Below, in pieces: positions 1-13,997 of a stretch of 64,000 nt of DNA; the first letter of the stretch is position 1, and each line of letters opens with the position of its first letter. Under the pieces are notes generated by a model that was not told the DNA's origin, did no database searches, and worked only from the letters and a program-made list of their open reading frames with translations. The DNA comes from Stratiolaelaps scimitus. Taxonomy: Eukaryota > Arthropoda > Arachnida > Mesostigmata > Laelapidae. The stretch lies in NCBI GenBank assembly GCA_019614645.1, contig JABWDB010000004.1:18848001-18912000 (forward strand). Direction: 5' to 3'. Position numbers and translations under genes: made by a program.

Positions 1-3000
1 CGCGAAACGAAATGAAAGCGAATTGGCAGACAAGCAGACCATCTCCTCCCTTCTCGGTAGATTCGGTTTTCCTGGTCCGTGCTGTCGCCCCGTAGTGGGT
101 CTGCGTGCTGCTGAGTAGTGATATGCCTGCGTGTTGTGGTGGTGGTGGTGGTGCTGCTGCTGTTGTTGTTGTTGCTTTCGTTGTCGTCGTTACTAGTTAT
201 ACTGGTTGTGGTAACGGCTGTCAGGCCGAATCAAGTACGCAGCTGAGCCCGCGTAGTGTATGGGGGTATAGGGGTGGGATGGAGGCACCAGCCAACCGGG
301 TGCCAACAGTGGGAACGTTCTTATACACGCTGGCAAGAATGATCAATTGGCTCGGAGACGAGACGAACAAAGTGAAACGCTAAAAGTAAAACATTGTGGT
401 AGAGAGAGAGAGAGTTCTTTGGTGTGTTTCAAAGCTTTGTTTTTCCTTATGGCGTTTCGAAGCTACTACGATCAGGTCGTCAGCAAGCCGCTCCTCTGGA
501 CAATCGCACGAGTACGATTGCGATGTATAGAGACATACCAAATTTGGAGCACCACGGTGATGTTATCGCGTATCGATAGTCAGTCATTATGTTGTGTACG
601 GGACAAACCCACTATAGCTATACGAGACACCGGAGCTGAGAGATCAAGAAATCTACGTCAGCTAGAGCGGCCTGCTATTGTAATTGCGGCTAGACTAGTA
701 AGTCTCACTTTGAGTTCACAAAGGGCGCGTATCATCGAGTGCGGCCGTTTCGGAAGCATCAGTGTGCCGCGCGCGCTTGCCTCGTAGATCCAATTTCCGG
801 CCCTGTCTCGATTTCTCTTCCGGCCACCATTTCGAAATATAATCGATGACCGATTGCATGAACGTTTATGTTATCAACGACTAATGTGATCGGTGTGACC
901 ATCCGCGCCTTTTACGAGATGCACCCGGTTGTTTAGCAAGTCACATGGGAAGATGAGAGTCCCAGGGAAGCTCAACAAAAGCAAGCAGCCTATTTCTGTT
1001 TGTTATCACTTATTTTCTTTTTTCTTTGCTTGAAAGAGGCAAACCGGACTTACTGTACGACTTAGTGAAACGCCAAATGGACTTAGTATACGTGTCGTAG
1101 AAAAGGTCGGAATCTTGGAGGAGGAAACGAGCACGTAGATAGTGGGCGATGACTCTGACAGTCAATCAGTGACAGATTGGAAGGTGAACATTTCGTTTTG
1201 CAAGTGAGCACACATTTTGAGAACAGGTGGTCAGAGGTATCTCAACTATTTTGCGTCAAGCAACACAGGTGCTGAATTAGAAAGCGTCGAATTTTGCTGT
1301 TGGAGGAAAGCCGAGCCCACCTCGCTTGCCATCATACTCTGATTGATCTTTCAGTGAGCGACTGAACTGGACAAGTTAGTTTCGGGCTGCATCCAGTTGT
1401 TTCACTACGTTCCACGAATACAGCCAGATGTACAGGGCAGCGTTTCTTCGAAGTGAGCTAGGTTGTTTTCAAATATAGAGTCTGTTTCCCCTATTGTCAC
1501 ATGAGTTCTAATAATCATGACATCTACATTTGTTATATCACGGTCGGGCCCTCTGTCTGCCTCGGCAACAGCATGGCGTCGTCAACAGCTCATGTTGAGG
1601 TATACTCTATAGGTAGATGACTCATTTGGAGCATGTATTATGTCGTTATGTAGCAACGCAAGGGGGTTATCCCTAAATAGGTTAACATAATGGCAATTAT
1701 GTAATATATACAGGTCACATTGTACATGGTAATTATAGTGAAATAACTGCGCCTACACGTATGGTATTTATGTACGTTTGCTGCTTTTAGTATTTGCGTT
1801 GAATACAGAGCCCAGTTTAAGAACATGCAGGCCATTGACATATCGCCTGTTTGCTATAACGAACAGCGCGAGTTGAGTCTCAGATTCTGTAATGTATCTA
1901 CTTCGTGCGCACGCTTGACGAAATCAGCAAGTCCGGAAAAAATTAAGAGTTGTGTAAATATGATGTGGGAAGCAGGTAAGATTATAAGGAGCTGCATAGA
2001 GTACTGTTGGAGATATATATCAACTGTACACAATTGTTGTAATAGAGGATTGTTGAGTCCCCGCTACTGTCAGCGACTGTATAAAGGTATTGTGTTTATA
2101 AAACGTTCTTCCTTGGCCTTACGTTATAATTTTTGTATATTCTTAATTTGTAATCAATACATATAATTAGATATCATTCTGTTCGCTATTCTGTCGGTTC
2201 GGTTACGTAGTAGAAATACAAATATTTTGTCCTAATTTGGTCAAAAAAGCAAATGGATAATATACCTTAAGCTCGTGATCGTTTTGCATACATCACGCCG
2301 CACCTGTTTGCAACTATCTTCGACATAATACTCCATTATTTCGCCAGAAGCTTCAGGATTCTCTCTGTCAAAGGTCCATCTTGAAAAGAGATTGGAGAAA
2401 ACATCATTGATATAGGTCTTCTATAAGACTAAAGCTAGATTCCGTTGCTTATCCATTGCGCCATGCCATCTGCGCCACGAGCGTTTTTCACGAGACTCGC
2501 TGATGTGAGCGGGTGAGAATGTGTATGACCACCTGTGCAAGCTGTCATGGAACATATCGCCCTGGGGTCCAATCCCAAACAGCCTTACCGATTCACTCGC
2601 TGTTTTTGTTGAGTACACAAATACATGTCTTGTCATGTGTTCCATCGATCACATACAAAAATAAACGTCATTTTCCTTGATAATAACAAAAGAAGCAGAG
2701 GCGGTAAAACAAATTCAGATCAATCGTAAGCCATATGCTTGAAGACGTAAACGGAATTACTCTCGAATAGCCAACACATATATTCTACGGAAAAATAATA
2801 GATTGCCGCAGCTAGAACAAGTGCGACAACCCCGTACTTAATTATTCATCATATAGCTATAATGCAAGCCGAAAAATGATACTATGGATAGCAGGTATGC
2901 AAATTTGTAGGTGTATGTTCTTACGTGGGTAGCACTCTCAAATGGCCCCCGATCGCGAGCGAGTGCTTGTCGATCAGTTAAAATGTTTGCAAAGTCGAAA

Positions 3001-4218
3001 TCGATGTGTCGTTCGGACATTCAATACTATTGACTTTTAATACGATTATGTGCAAACTCGTAGTTAGTTAACCTCATGCCGCTGGAGGTTATGGTTAAGC
3101 TAAAGGTTTATATTGATTTCTTAAATGAATTGTAATTTTTACTATGTTGGAGTTCTGTTATATGTCACGCCGCTGGACATATATGAGAACTTCAGCAACT
3201 CGAACCTGTGGTCTCCGGCTTGAAATAAGCACGGTAGTCATATTCGGTTCGTGCGTCGCAGCACTGACACGTGATTGAATTGAAGAGAAAGCAAATAAAA
3301 AAAATGCGAGCTGAAGCAGCAATGAAGAAGTTCTTGAGCAAGATTTTCCATGGATTTTATTTAAAGCTACGTAGAAATTTGGTTTTGCCCTCGTCATGAA
3401 GCTTTGAATGTTCTATTTCGGACGCGATGAAGTGATTCTGAAAACCGGTGCGTCTAACATTTCGAGCCATGTTGGCAAACCCGACTACGGTCTGTTTGTT
3501 CAATTTTCTCAAAAATTTCTATTGTTACTGATTTTTATTGTTATTTGTTTTTTACACACTATTCCGCTGTTGCCATACCATATACATCAAGGATGAAAGA
3601 AAAAGTTTCTCGAAATATTTCGGCCAAGCAGACTTGCCTGATCTTGATGGCCGTTGATACAGCGATTTTTTTCATTAAGCTTTGTCATCTACCACAGTAC
3701 GGCGAAATAGAGATAAAGATAGAGAGGTTGCTTTCTCTTTAAACTCGTGTTGGCCAATACATTTCTATTCAATGCATGCGATATAAGGAACTACCAAGTA
3801 GAGGATGACGATTATCGTAAACGGTAACAGCAGTAAATGTGGCATAGATGTTAATTTTTATGCCACAATGGGGCATTAACGAAACAGAAGTTCGCCAACA
3901 CTACGCTCTAAAGCGTCATTCATTATTATATGTATTTCCTTCTCGTACTTTCCATCGGCTCAAGCCAAGTGGACACAGATGTCGATAACGATTGATCCAC
4001 TAGCGATGTCACGTCAGCAGAGTTGAAAGGCAGGAGACTGAGAATACCAAACTTCAATTCTTCCGCAGCGACATAGCGCGACACACGTGATACGTCGTTT
4101 CGAGTTCTGTGATCTTCTGCCACTATAAGCAACCTCCATTGTGACCACTGTTTGATCTGTGTTGTGGTAGAAGGGAAGAATCTATATCATTTACTTGCCC
4201 CATTATAAACTCATTACC

Positions 4219-4220
<2 letters not shown>

Positions 4221-4291
<71 letters not shown>
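4221..4291. repeat. (CT)n microsatellite, about 35 units
   Basis: An uninterrupted CT dinucleotide tract of about 70 bp, by far the longest CT array in the window. It lies about 1.2 kb upstream of the HIG1-domain gene. Confidence 0.97.
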
Positions 4292-4294
<3 letters not shown>

Positions 4295-5229
4295 TTCGAT
4301 CGTCATGTAATCATTATTATGTCATACGTGATCACACAAGACGGCTCGCTCCCTTTATCTCGGCGACGAGTTTCCGGCGGCCTAAAGGCCACCAGCTCGC
4401 TTGCTATGACGTTATCGGTCACCTTCGTTTCGTCTGTTCTCGTCTGCAACCCACAGCACGGTATCCTATAGCGCTCTCTGTGCTCACGCCGCGGCGAATG
4501 AATAACAGATTCCTCTTCTCTCCTAGCTGCTAGCTGCATTCGCTATCGGCCGCCAACCGCTGTTGCTCGAACTTCTGCTGCTCATGTCCCCCCGGCGTAT
4601 TCCAACATCATCATACGTTGTTGCCTGCTTGTCAGTCTTTGTGAGAAATTGTTCGAATTGCTCTTTTAAGTGTCACCCCATTGAGGTAAGCGTGTTGTGT
4701 GGGTATTTTTGTTCTGCCACAATAAACGACTTTCATAAGAGGAGACATTTTTCTGTCCGAATAGTGATAGCATCCAATATTTGTCTGCTCCATGCGGTCT
4801 GACGATGATTGTCATTCACTGACCGCCCTTCGATGTTCGTAGCTATCGACAGTGGGTGACCGATCTGCACGGCGGTTCTGTCTTCACGCAGGCTTCGTGA
4901 GCTCTGTGAGCGTACCTCTCCCAACTAGGCTAGCGGGTGAAGGCGCACGCGCCATAGTTGGCCTTGACACTCGGCCTGACCGTGAACGAGAAGCACTGTG
5001 GCAACTGTTTTGTGATAGCCTAATTTTGACTTAATTTTTCACCTTTAGCTATTCTTTTTGGTTGTATATTATATGTTTTCAGCTTGAACCTGTTGACCAT
5101 CTGAATATTCTACAGTAAATTCATCCCTAGGTACGTCGCCTCGCACAATCGAGTTTGGAACGAAAATGTGTACAGGTGATACAACTTCCTTTGAGTTAGT
5201 GAGCCGAGTAGCCCACACGAAGTTTTTCA

Positions 5230-5270
5230 GGCTGACTCTCAGCCAACATTTAACGTACACTGGTCATCTT
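5230..5270 (-). repeat. SINE-like element, 3' end fragment
   Basis: On the minus strand this reads GTTAAATGTTGGCTGAGAGT followed by CAGCC, the same 3' end seen in copies near 20971, 40683 and 49740. The terminal GGCTGA-CTC-TCAGCC (5230-5244) is a perfect inverted repeat. Only the tail of the element is recognisable. Confidence 0.6.
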
Positions 5271-5456
5271 CGAGTCGATTATCCAATTTGTGTGTGTCCC
5301 AATGTGATGTGGCATGCAAATACCCTACCATAACCTGTTCCAACCTCCATCATAAAAATCGGTGTGCTATGTCTCTCTAGTGCCGGTGACTTCCGAGGCC
5401 CCCGGTTCGCCTTGAGTTGCGTGCGGATTCAGCTCAGCGGGTCGTGTCAGCGTCGA

Positions 5457-5583
5457 ATGAGTCGCGCACCGGAGCAGGGGATGGCAGCGGAGAAAGCGGT
5501 CTTCGATCAGAGCAGCTATAGCGATGAAGCTGCTGGGGGAAAATTTCAACGAAAGTTCAAAGAGTCGCCATTCATGGTCTTCG
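5457..5583 (+). CDS. HIGD1A: HIGD1A-like HIG1 domain protein, exon 1
   Basis: First coding exon of a 109-residue HIG1-domain protein. HIG1 type 1 proteins are small inner-mitochondrial-membrane proteins associated with respiratory complexes III and IV and with hypoxia tolerance. This exon encodes residues 1-42, a polar N-terminus ending in the family's KESPFMVFG entry into the first membrane helix (human HIGD1A has KEAPFVPVG). I chose the ATG at 5457 (MSRAPEQG); a second in-frame ATG eight codons later (MAAEK) is also possible, and the frame is open further upstream. The exon ends TTC G with donor GTGAGT, leaving phase 1, which fits exon 2 exactly. The convergent CSPG4 gene lies downstream on the other strand. 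Confidence 0.85.
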
Positions 5584-6933
5584 GTGAGTGCTGTGACTTT
5601 CTCGATGTCTAGAACCTCAAAGTGCCCGTTGAGTAGGCGGCGTCAGTCCTCGCGAATGTCTCAAGGAAACTGAAGCTTTTCTTTATTTGTTGACCATCAA
5701 TTGTTCTCGTACAATCGCTTGGTTTCCTGCAGTCAAACTTTGCGTTTCTCTGAGCTATACTTTGACCTCTTTCTTCGTCGTGACGTCAGTCATCAGATGC
5801 TTGTGGAAAGCTGATGCAATAGGCAACAGTAAGCGCATTGCGTTTGTATGTAATGAATTGGAATCTCGTTGCTTTTTTGTGTCTTCTTCTAAACCAGAGC
5901 TGATTCAATCACATAACGTATTCATAGATTCATTGTGTCTTTTTCGGCGACCCCATCGTTTCGTTGTGTCATAAGGTGTTATAACGGGACCGGAAACAAA
6001 CTTGTGACTAGGCCCTCAATGTAATTTGGTCTCAAAATATTATTGAGTCTGATCTAACAATCGATATATCGGATATTCATTAACTTATCAGACAGTTTAC
6101 TGCAAGTACGTGTTGGCTATGTGCCCAGGATATGCTGCTTACCTGTTATTGGGCCTTGAAACGGTAATAATGCGTACACCATCTGATATCTTGAGACAGT
6201 GTTAATGAGCTTTGTCAACAGTCTCGGGCTGTTCGACTATCGCAGTTACGATACGAATATCTTATAACGAGACAATACTCTAGATAAGCTCATTGTATGA
6301 CCTTAGTCTTGGCGCAATGAAACACTCACTCGTTTTGCTTCTATACTATTATTAGTAGGTATGTATAACACAATATAGTATGAATAAACTATGAAGTAAT
6401 TATATATTATTGCCACTCGTAACTTTGTTGTGCCGCATCAGGACTCGTGCGTTTTGTTACTGCCTGCTCTATCCGGTAGACAGTCGTCTGCGCACGCGAC
6501 TCCGAACTCATTTGTCAGCGTCCGTTGATAGCAGATGTCGACAGACATCGGCGTTTTCACATCGGAACTACAATCTCGTTGTAGAAATTGGCGTTCATAT
6601 CTTTCGGGTGGAGAGGGGTTACATGCGGTTGTATGATGTATCAGTCTACACCAAGCATTAAAACGATATTCAACAAGAAAAAACAGGCAAAATGCTGCGC
6701 GTCGTAATATCACGACTGATTAATCCATCAACTAAATGGGGCGCACCTAGGCGATAAGAATATTTAGTCATTGTTGACGAAGGACCAAATGAGTAGCTAA
6801 AGCCGCATTTTATCATTCTGGTTCTTTTATTCATATGTTTGGTAATTAAATTCCCTTCAATGGGTGTGTGTGTGTGTGCGATGTGTCTATAAATTACCTT
6901 AATTTCTGATTCACTGTCTCCGTACCGTTACAG
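5584..6933 (+). other. Intron 1 of the HIGD1A-like gene
   Basis: A 1,350 bp intron with donor GTGAGT and acceptor CCGTTACAG. It is AT-rich, with a short GT run near 6866-6880, and I see no other gene in it. Confidence 0.8.
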
Positions 6934-7136
6934 GATTGGTCGGCTGCGTCGGCGTCGTTGCGTACGGTATGTACTCGTTTAAGAACCGAAAACTCAAGAC
7001 ATCGATGTTTATACTGCAGCTTCGAGTTGCCGCCCAGAGCGCCGTGGTCGGTATGCTGACAATCGGCTGCGCCTATCAACTCTACAACAGGCTTACAGGG
7101 AAGGTCTCGGAGAACGAGAGTGAGAGGGGCCGGTAG
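6934..7136 (+). CDS. HIGD1A: HIGD1A-like HIG1 domain protein, exon 2
   Basis: Second and last coding exon, entered with two bases that complete a glycine codon. It encodes two hydrophobic helices: LVGCVGVVAYGMYSF, then a basic loop (KNRKLKTS), then MFILQLRVAAQSAVVGM and LTIGCAYQLYNRL. The RVAAQ motif at the start of helix 2 and the paired-helix layout are diagnostic of the HIG1 domain. The MS/F-L-RVAAQ and Y-x-x-Y spacing is closer to HIGD1 than to HIGD2. The C-terminus is hydrophilic (TGKVSENESERGR) and ends at TAG. Total length of 109 aa is typical for the family. Confidence 0.9.
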
Positions 7137-7804
7137 ATATCAGGGCGAGCGAATTCAATTTAGGCTAAAATAATGTTAATAATTAAGAAAAAAACGAGAC
7201 AAGACTGTACCCTGTAAAATGTTCCAGCAGAAGCCATCTTCCCCTTACGCTTTCTCTCCCATATTGGCCTCGCGTCGAGTGAGAAACTTCATACGGACGA
7301 TGATTTCGCCAAGGGATTGAGGTGAACAGATGCAAGCCAACGGACGGGATGACACAAATAATCTCGTCTATATTTTGGGTGCTATTGTTATGAAACGGAT
7401 AATAATGCCTGTCCGCTGATGCGTTCGATCGATGGACGACTTCACGAAGCGACAGGTGTGAACGCGAAGGACGCGATCACAAAAAAGAAAAGAACTAACA
7501 AAAAAAAAGATAGTATGTGAACACACTCAGCTCTTGGTGGGGTCGTGAAGGTGTGATTTTTTTTTGGAAATTTTTAGAGTTTGCAAAATTAACACAATTA
7601 CTGACGCCGATACGCTGTCAACGACTATGGATACTTTAGGATTTTCAAATTATTACCTATATAATAATTAGCATAATATATAGAACTAGTGGAGATCTAT
7701 AATACTGATTGCTATAACGGCAATGTTACAACGACATCAACTGTTATCTCGCGAGGGGGTCCGGTTAGGGGACAGTGGAGATGCCGACGCCGTTATACGT
7801 AGGT

Positions 7805-7810
7805 AATAAA
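7805..7810 (+). terminator. Candidate poly(A) signal of the HIGD1A-like gene
   Basis: The first plus-strand AATAAA hexamer I find after the stop codon, about 670 bp downstream, implying a 3' UTR of roughly 0.7 kb. A single hexamer in AT-rich DNA is weak evidence. Confidence 0.35.
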
Positions 7811-9141
7811 TAACGCAATTGATGTGTTAATTTATGAAAGAGGCGTTAAACCAAATGAATATAGTAACACTAAAATAAATTTGAGCGTAAATGTGTCGAA
7901 CCAGACGAAAATGTGTTCTACCTCTGTATTTGCTATCCACAATCCGATAGAGACAAAGTTGGAGGCTGTATGTCCACGTAAAGCAACGTGTTTAATAATA
8001 GCGTTAACTTGATTTATTCTGTCGGTTTTTTTTCGGCTCCTTTTCATTATATCCTACCCAATAGAGGCGAGTTCTCACCTGCATGTTATATGCACTTCTT
8101 TAAAAGCCATAGCAAGCTATATAAAACCTTGTTTCTTCGAGATAACGTAAAAATAACATCAACCCCAACAACAGTAAATGGCGCACTCCCTAAGCGAATC
8201 TCGTGAGAATCGAATGAGGCAGCCCTGTCGTAGCCACATCTGTGCGTAGGAAATATGCTACAACCCTTATTCTTGGAGCACATTGAAAGCGACTTTTCGA
8301 ATTGGATCGAATTGAGGACGCCTGTTAAATCATTTCATTGTCATTATTCGTTTTTGTCACTCTGAGCTTGATCATATCTCAGTTCGTTTGTATGAATCGC
8401 TGGATTCTAGGCTACATTAGTGGCGGATCGGTGATGTTGATTTCACACGAAAATCGAGAGATCACGACTGCATCTCTGCTTGAAGAATACTGAGGCATCA
8501 GCGCAAAATATAATAAACTGAAGGATGCACGCTTGGTCTTGCTTTTTAATATTATAGCTTTGTCTCCAAATTCTCTTGAAGGTTCTGTTAGACATTATAC
8601 GCTGCTTGCGCTCCTATAATGCACCCACCTGCACATGTCGCGTTATCTGAGAACTCAACTAACAAGGCAAAATACACATACAATATACATATATATATAT
8701 ATGCCTAAAAGCAAAATACATATAACTATAGAGTACAAAAGAATATTATTTTATTCAATCAATTAGCTTAATTGTCCTTAGTGCACATAGTTGTCTGCAT
8801 CTCCTTTGCTCGTCTCTCTCTCTCTCGACTCCTGCTTCTGTTTAATGCTTTTGGTGTTTATTGGCTTGCGTGTGTATGTGTTGTTGCTGCAGTGTGATGT
8901 GTACTATTTTTATTAGTTGTCATTATTATTATTATTATTACTGTTGTTATTACAATCATTATTATCATATCATCATTACTCTTATTATTAATTGCTGTAT
9001 CACAGAAGTGTAAGTTAGAAACGCTTTGTTGCACCCATTGATAACGTGTTCACATACGAGCATTGCTTCTTACGGTCATTGCTAACGTTGTTGTCATTAG
9101 CAGCCCGTTAATTGTTTTCGCCTAGACACACTACATAGGAC

Positions 9142-9184
9142 ATTGCACGTGAAGGAGTGTGACCTAGAAAATTGCACGTGAGGG
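9142..9184. promoter_or_regulatory. Pair of CACGTG E-boxes in an 11-bp direct repeat
   Basis: The string ATTGCACGTGA occurs twice, with palindromic CACGTG cores at 9146-9151 and 9175-9180, 29 bp apart. CACGTG is the classic bHLH E-box. Function here is only a guess; it sits in the gap between convergent genes. Confidence 0.25.
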
Positions 9185-12100
9185 GCGCGTGGGATAAAGC
9201 TAACGTCAGGAGATTGGTGGGAGGATCGGTGATAGGGACTCCAACAAGAAATTCAATTTGAGTTTATCCTCTCTCTCTCTCTCTCTTCCTTTTGATCTGT
9301 TACAACTATTCTTCGCTTTATTGTTGTCGCTGTGTTGGAAATTAGATTCGCAATTGTTTCTTCAATGTCAAATGGATTTATTATGATGAGTTTTATTATT
9401 ATTATTATTATTAGTACTACTAGCAGTTGTAGTAGTTGTGGTAGTACCTAACAGTCAGTCAACGCAATCACATCACTGTGTGTGTGTGTTGCGACATTAC
9501 GAGGGAGGGAATCTGCAGGGAGACGGGCGATCGCTCAGGAGCAACGAACAGCTGCGCGATCTGAAACTGCACCACGGTTGTCACGAGTGCTGCGAGCCAG
9601 AGTCCGAGAAAGAGACGAATCGGCGGCATCAGCAACGTGGCTGCTTGGCGTGACTGGGATGAGTGCGTCGGCGCGTGTATAAAATTCGCCTATGTTTTTA
9701 ATCAGCTCTGTAGGCGAGCTAAATGATCTATTACTATTATTCAGTGGTTGTCCCATTGTTTGGACGCTTTTGCGGTGTCTCGAACGATCGCTCTTCCTCG
9801 TTAGGCCATATAGTGACGAAGAGGCAGTGATCCTTAGATTGACAGTGAGTAGAGTTCGCGCTTAACGCGCCTTTCGTACTTTTAATGATTTTGCTGAAAC
9901 GGTCAAAGTATCGATCTCCTCCCTACGTTTACTGCGGTTGCTTGGTTGAGGTCGTTTTGCGCTGGTTCGCTGAGGTGGTTTTTCGGCTGTTAGTGCATTA
10001 TTATTGTTATTAATATGATTATAACTATCTTGTTAGTGACGCTGGTGTTGTTACTTGTTGATATTATTGTAATAGTTGTAGTGGTAGTTTTTCTTGTTGT
10101 TATTGTAGTTGTTGTTGGTGTTGTGTGTTCCGGGAGAATAGCGGACCTGCCCCGTTCACGTCGGTCGCCGTCGTTCAGCTCCCTGCCTCGAGCCCGAGTA
10201 GAGGTGGTCGAGCCACGCCCGCTCCGGATCTATAATAGTAGTGATTGTGAGAAGCTGCGTAGAAGGGCTACCTACATGGTGAGTATAATCCAGGCTCTGA
10301 GCGAAGAAACCAGCCAGAGACTCCTGGGTCGACGTCCTCGCCGTTTTCTCATCTCGCTCGTTCCATATTTCGACGACGACAACAACAACAGTAACAAAAA
10401 TTATTATTGTTGTTGTTGCTGCTGCTTCTGAATAATTAAACAGTGCTGTGCTGCTGTGTTCGAGTTTTTTCTTGCTTGTCACACAACACATGCGTATGAT
10501 ACACACAGTAAACAATTAAATATTGATTTATGTATTACTATTATTGTTATTATTATCGTTATTATTATTATTTGCCTTGCCTTTCATCCATGACTCACAG
10601 GTGACATACATGTGCATATTACATTTTCATTAATCTGCATCATATAATGAACATTTCAATACTATCATTCCTACGATAAGTATTCGTACACTGTACTGTG
10701 AATGCTACCACAATAATTAGCTATGTTCGTCATTATTATTATTATTACTACTACTATAATTATAAATTAGAACCCGTTCGTCTCTATCTAACTACCCATC
10801 TCTCGTTTCGCTGTACCAAGGTAATGTGCTCCGATTCGCGAGTTTGGCACGCTTCCCCAAGATCTCAGTCTTGCGTTCATCTTGCTTTTCACATTTGTGA
10901 CACATACACACATAAAACATTTCTCTCTCATTCAGCATTTCGATTAGTTCTATCCATTGTATATATTATAATTATTTTTATATAATACTATCATCGTGCG
11001 TACTTGTGCCTATGCATTTATAATGTGTCGTTAGCATGTTATTATTGTGATTATTTCATCATCAGTATCATATTCTTTGCATTTAGATAGATAGGAGTGG
11101 GTGAGAGCTGTTTGAATACACAAAAATAGTACAGCTTGGAAATAACTCAGGACATCCCGTCATTAGCATCGTCAGTCGTCAGTAATTAACATCTGCATTC
11201 GTGAGTCTCTCTCTCTCTCTCGCACATTAACTTGATAACACACATTCGTTTATGAAAATGATAAGTGAATTAACGCATGAATGTGCGACATAGCTTACAC
11301 ACACACACATATATATATATAACTAAAGGCAAACATGATGTCGTCTATGTGACGCAACGATGCACCGTGCGAAACGGAGATTGTTATAACACGAGATTGT
11401 TGCTGATCGTGGAAGCTCTTGTCGGCTGTTCGTCGCTATGTTCATGTGATTTATCAGAGCTATTATTATTATTATTATTGTTTTTATTATTACTTATTTA
11501 CATACGTGCTGGTTGCTTCTAATATTCCGATGATTAATAGAAAACGCTAACGTGAACAACGGCGCATTGAATCATGATGAGTGAAATGTTTTCCATCGGG
11601 GTCACTTCATCATTTATGGTGACAATTATCAGTTGCGTATGGTGGTAGACTTTGCTTATTTCACCGATCACTAATTACAACGCACACGGCCATGTACTAT
11701 TTTGACAACCCTCATCCCTATATCTACCTCTTCTATTTTTCGGTTCTGTTCTTGGTGGATACGAGACTTCAAACGGGCTGCGCTATCATTACATGCGCCA
11801 TGGCAATAGTTTTAACCCAGCTGATGCCGTAAGTCCCTCATTCTGATGGTGGATCACCAGCAGCCGTTGAGTGGGGGCGGGCATATACTCAGTTTGCTCA
11901 GTGTGTACTGCTGCTGCCGCTGCTGTCATCATGATGTGGCTCCACCTTGAACACCCTCTCTAATTATCTATTGTACATAATACGTTGGCACAATGAGTAC
12001 TATGTGCTGTCGAAGCGGATTCGTGTATAGTTCTATCGTTCGTAGGCTGTGTGCTCTCGTTGTTGCGGGCGACGATTGGGCATACGTCCCCAGTATGTAT

Positions 12101-13448
12101 GCATATGCCGCTTAATCCCGGAGGTTCGTGAAGGTTATGCTTTGTTTGAGCTCGATCTCAGGGACCCTCCGATCCCTTCACCGTTGAATGGTCTGTTTCT
12201 CCGCTTCTCGCCAATCTTCAATCTCCTCTTTAGAGTTTGTTGATGTTGACACGGGTCTGTGTGTGTGTCTGTGCGGGTTCGTTTGACCATAGAGGTTGGT
12301 AGAGCGTCTGTGGTCGCAATCTGCGGCTTGTGCGTGCAGCGGTGGATTTCAACAGGAACTCGAAAGGGTAATGCGCATTCATCGAGTGCGTTTGATTTGC
12401 ACGAACGATGAGCTGGTTCCCCCATCGTGTTTGTCTTTCGTGATGAGTGGACAATTGATTTGTCAAGATGATATTGCATTGGGGTACAGGCGCGGGTGGG
12501 GGGCGGGGGAGGGATTCAGCGATTGTAGCATCTGTCTAGAACTGCGAGGTATTATAGAACAGGGCAGCGATGAACGGAACGTGATTGATTCATTGCGATT
12601 GGCTTCCTGATAGTAGCGAGCAGCATGGAAGTGCGTAAGAGCGCACAATCTAGTTGTCTATATACGCGTTAATTAATTATAGGTATGTATGTATATATGT
12701 ATGCACGGGTAATTGATATGGCATCGCATAGTTTCACTATCTGCGGTAGCATCATTGCGTACTGTTACTGCCACAGGACTATACTAATTATAAATAATAA
12801 TAATAATAATTATTATTATAATAATCATTATTATTATTATTCTTATTATCCTCATTATTTGAATTGTAGTAATAGTACTCATTGCAATGATAATGCTCCA
12901 TTCTCGTGATACTTGTTCGTGTACTTCTTCAGGTGCTGTTGCGAGTCATTTGATGTCGTTCATCATCAGTAATTAGTTAAATACACTAACTCGTAGTGAT
13001 CTATTTCTGGCCATTAGTATTGCTGTGCCATCCCTCTACACGTCTTTCTATTGTCACCTAAGATCGAGTGGATGAGTGCGTGCAATTGAGGTTTGCTCAC
13101 GTACATTGGTCGCCGGAAGGGAGGGTGCCTCTGCTATATCGTCGGTCGAAAAATGCCAAAACGCCAGATGCAATTCATATATACGCGCAAGGTATATATA
13201 TATATATGTTTGTTTGTTGTATTTCTGAATATTTATATATTGCTTGTTTCGGGATTTATACTCATCTCTGTGTGTTTTGGCATATACTGATTTGTGCGGC
13301 TGTGCGCAGCGTGAAATTCAATCTATAGTCAATTCATTGTTGTTGTTCTTATTATTATTATTATTATTATTGCTACTGCTGCTGCTGCTTTTAGCGCTAC
13401 CGGTTTTTGTTTTGATCATAGCATAATAACAATTACGTTATACGAATT

Positions 13449-13964
13449 TCAGACGAGACTGGGCGGACCCAGCCAGCTTTGCAGGGCCGCACACTCCTCT
13501 TCATCGTCGGTCGAGTTGTTGACCAGCTGCTGATCCAGCTTAGCGTTTAGCTCTCGGCTCAGATCGACCTCGCGTTCACGGTGCTGGTGTTGACGTTGAC
13601 GCAGGCTGTGTTGGCGATCGATGCTGTGGTGGTAACTGTTGGTCCCAACCTGATCGCTGCCTCCAGCGCCGCTCTCAGCACCGGAATTGTCCAAGTCATC
13701 AATGCCGTACGCTAGCGGGATCGTCGCGTGAGCAAATGCTGCTGCTGCCGCCGCTGACGGATCGGCGTTCAATGAATCTAACGCCTCGTCATCCTCCTCA
13801 TCTTCGGCTGGTATCGGCTCGAGAGTGAAGCTGAATGGCGTTGACGGGTGGACTAGATGAGTCGCATGAGATGAGGATAGCACAGAAATATGAGGTGCGT
13901 GAATGATGGGTATCTGCGAGGATTGATGATGAGGCAATACTAACTGCTGTAGAAGTTGTGCTTC

Positions 13965-13997
<33 letters not shown>

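Larger units (their letters stand above)
1..5456. other. Region without a recognised gene, left edge
   Basis: I see no convincing coding exon here. Open frames are short, overlap on both strands and match no family I know. The segment holds a low-complexity GTG/CTG/TTG run near 130-175, a long CT microsatellite at 4221-4291 and a fragment of a dispersed repeat at 5230-5270. The last few hundred bases may contain the promoter or 5' UTR of the HIG1-domain gene that starts at 5457, but no clear TATA box or initiator stands out. Confidence 0.5.
7137..13448. other. Convergent intergenic region or 3' UTRs
   Basis: This 6.3 kb lies between the 3' ends of the HIGD1A-like gene (+) and the CSPG4 gene (-). 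It is AT-rich, with many ATT/TTA runs (8926-8940, 9395-9413, 10728-10749, 11461-11480, 12796-12842, 13352-13372) and short AT runs (8683-8702, 13192-13206). No coding exon is recognisable. Part of it is probably the 3' UTR of CSPG4. A minus-strand AATAAA lies at 11483-11488; TATAAA variants lie nearer, around 13230 and 13255. Confidence 0.5.

Noticed and set aside
347..787. Plus-strand 146-codon open frame near the left edge
   Set aside because: No family resemblance and no splice or poly(A) context; the composition looks random.
3158..3397. Minus-strand 79-codon frame with a hydrophobic stretch like a signal peptide
   Set aside because: Short, single frame, no homology recognised, long polar lead before the hydrophobic part and no promoter or poly(A) support.
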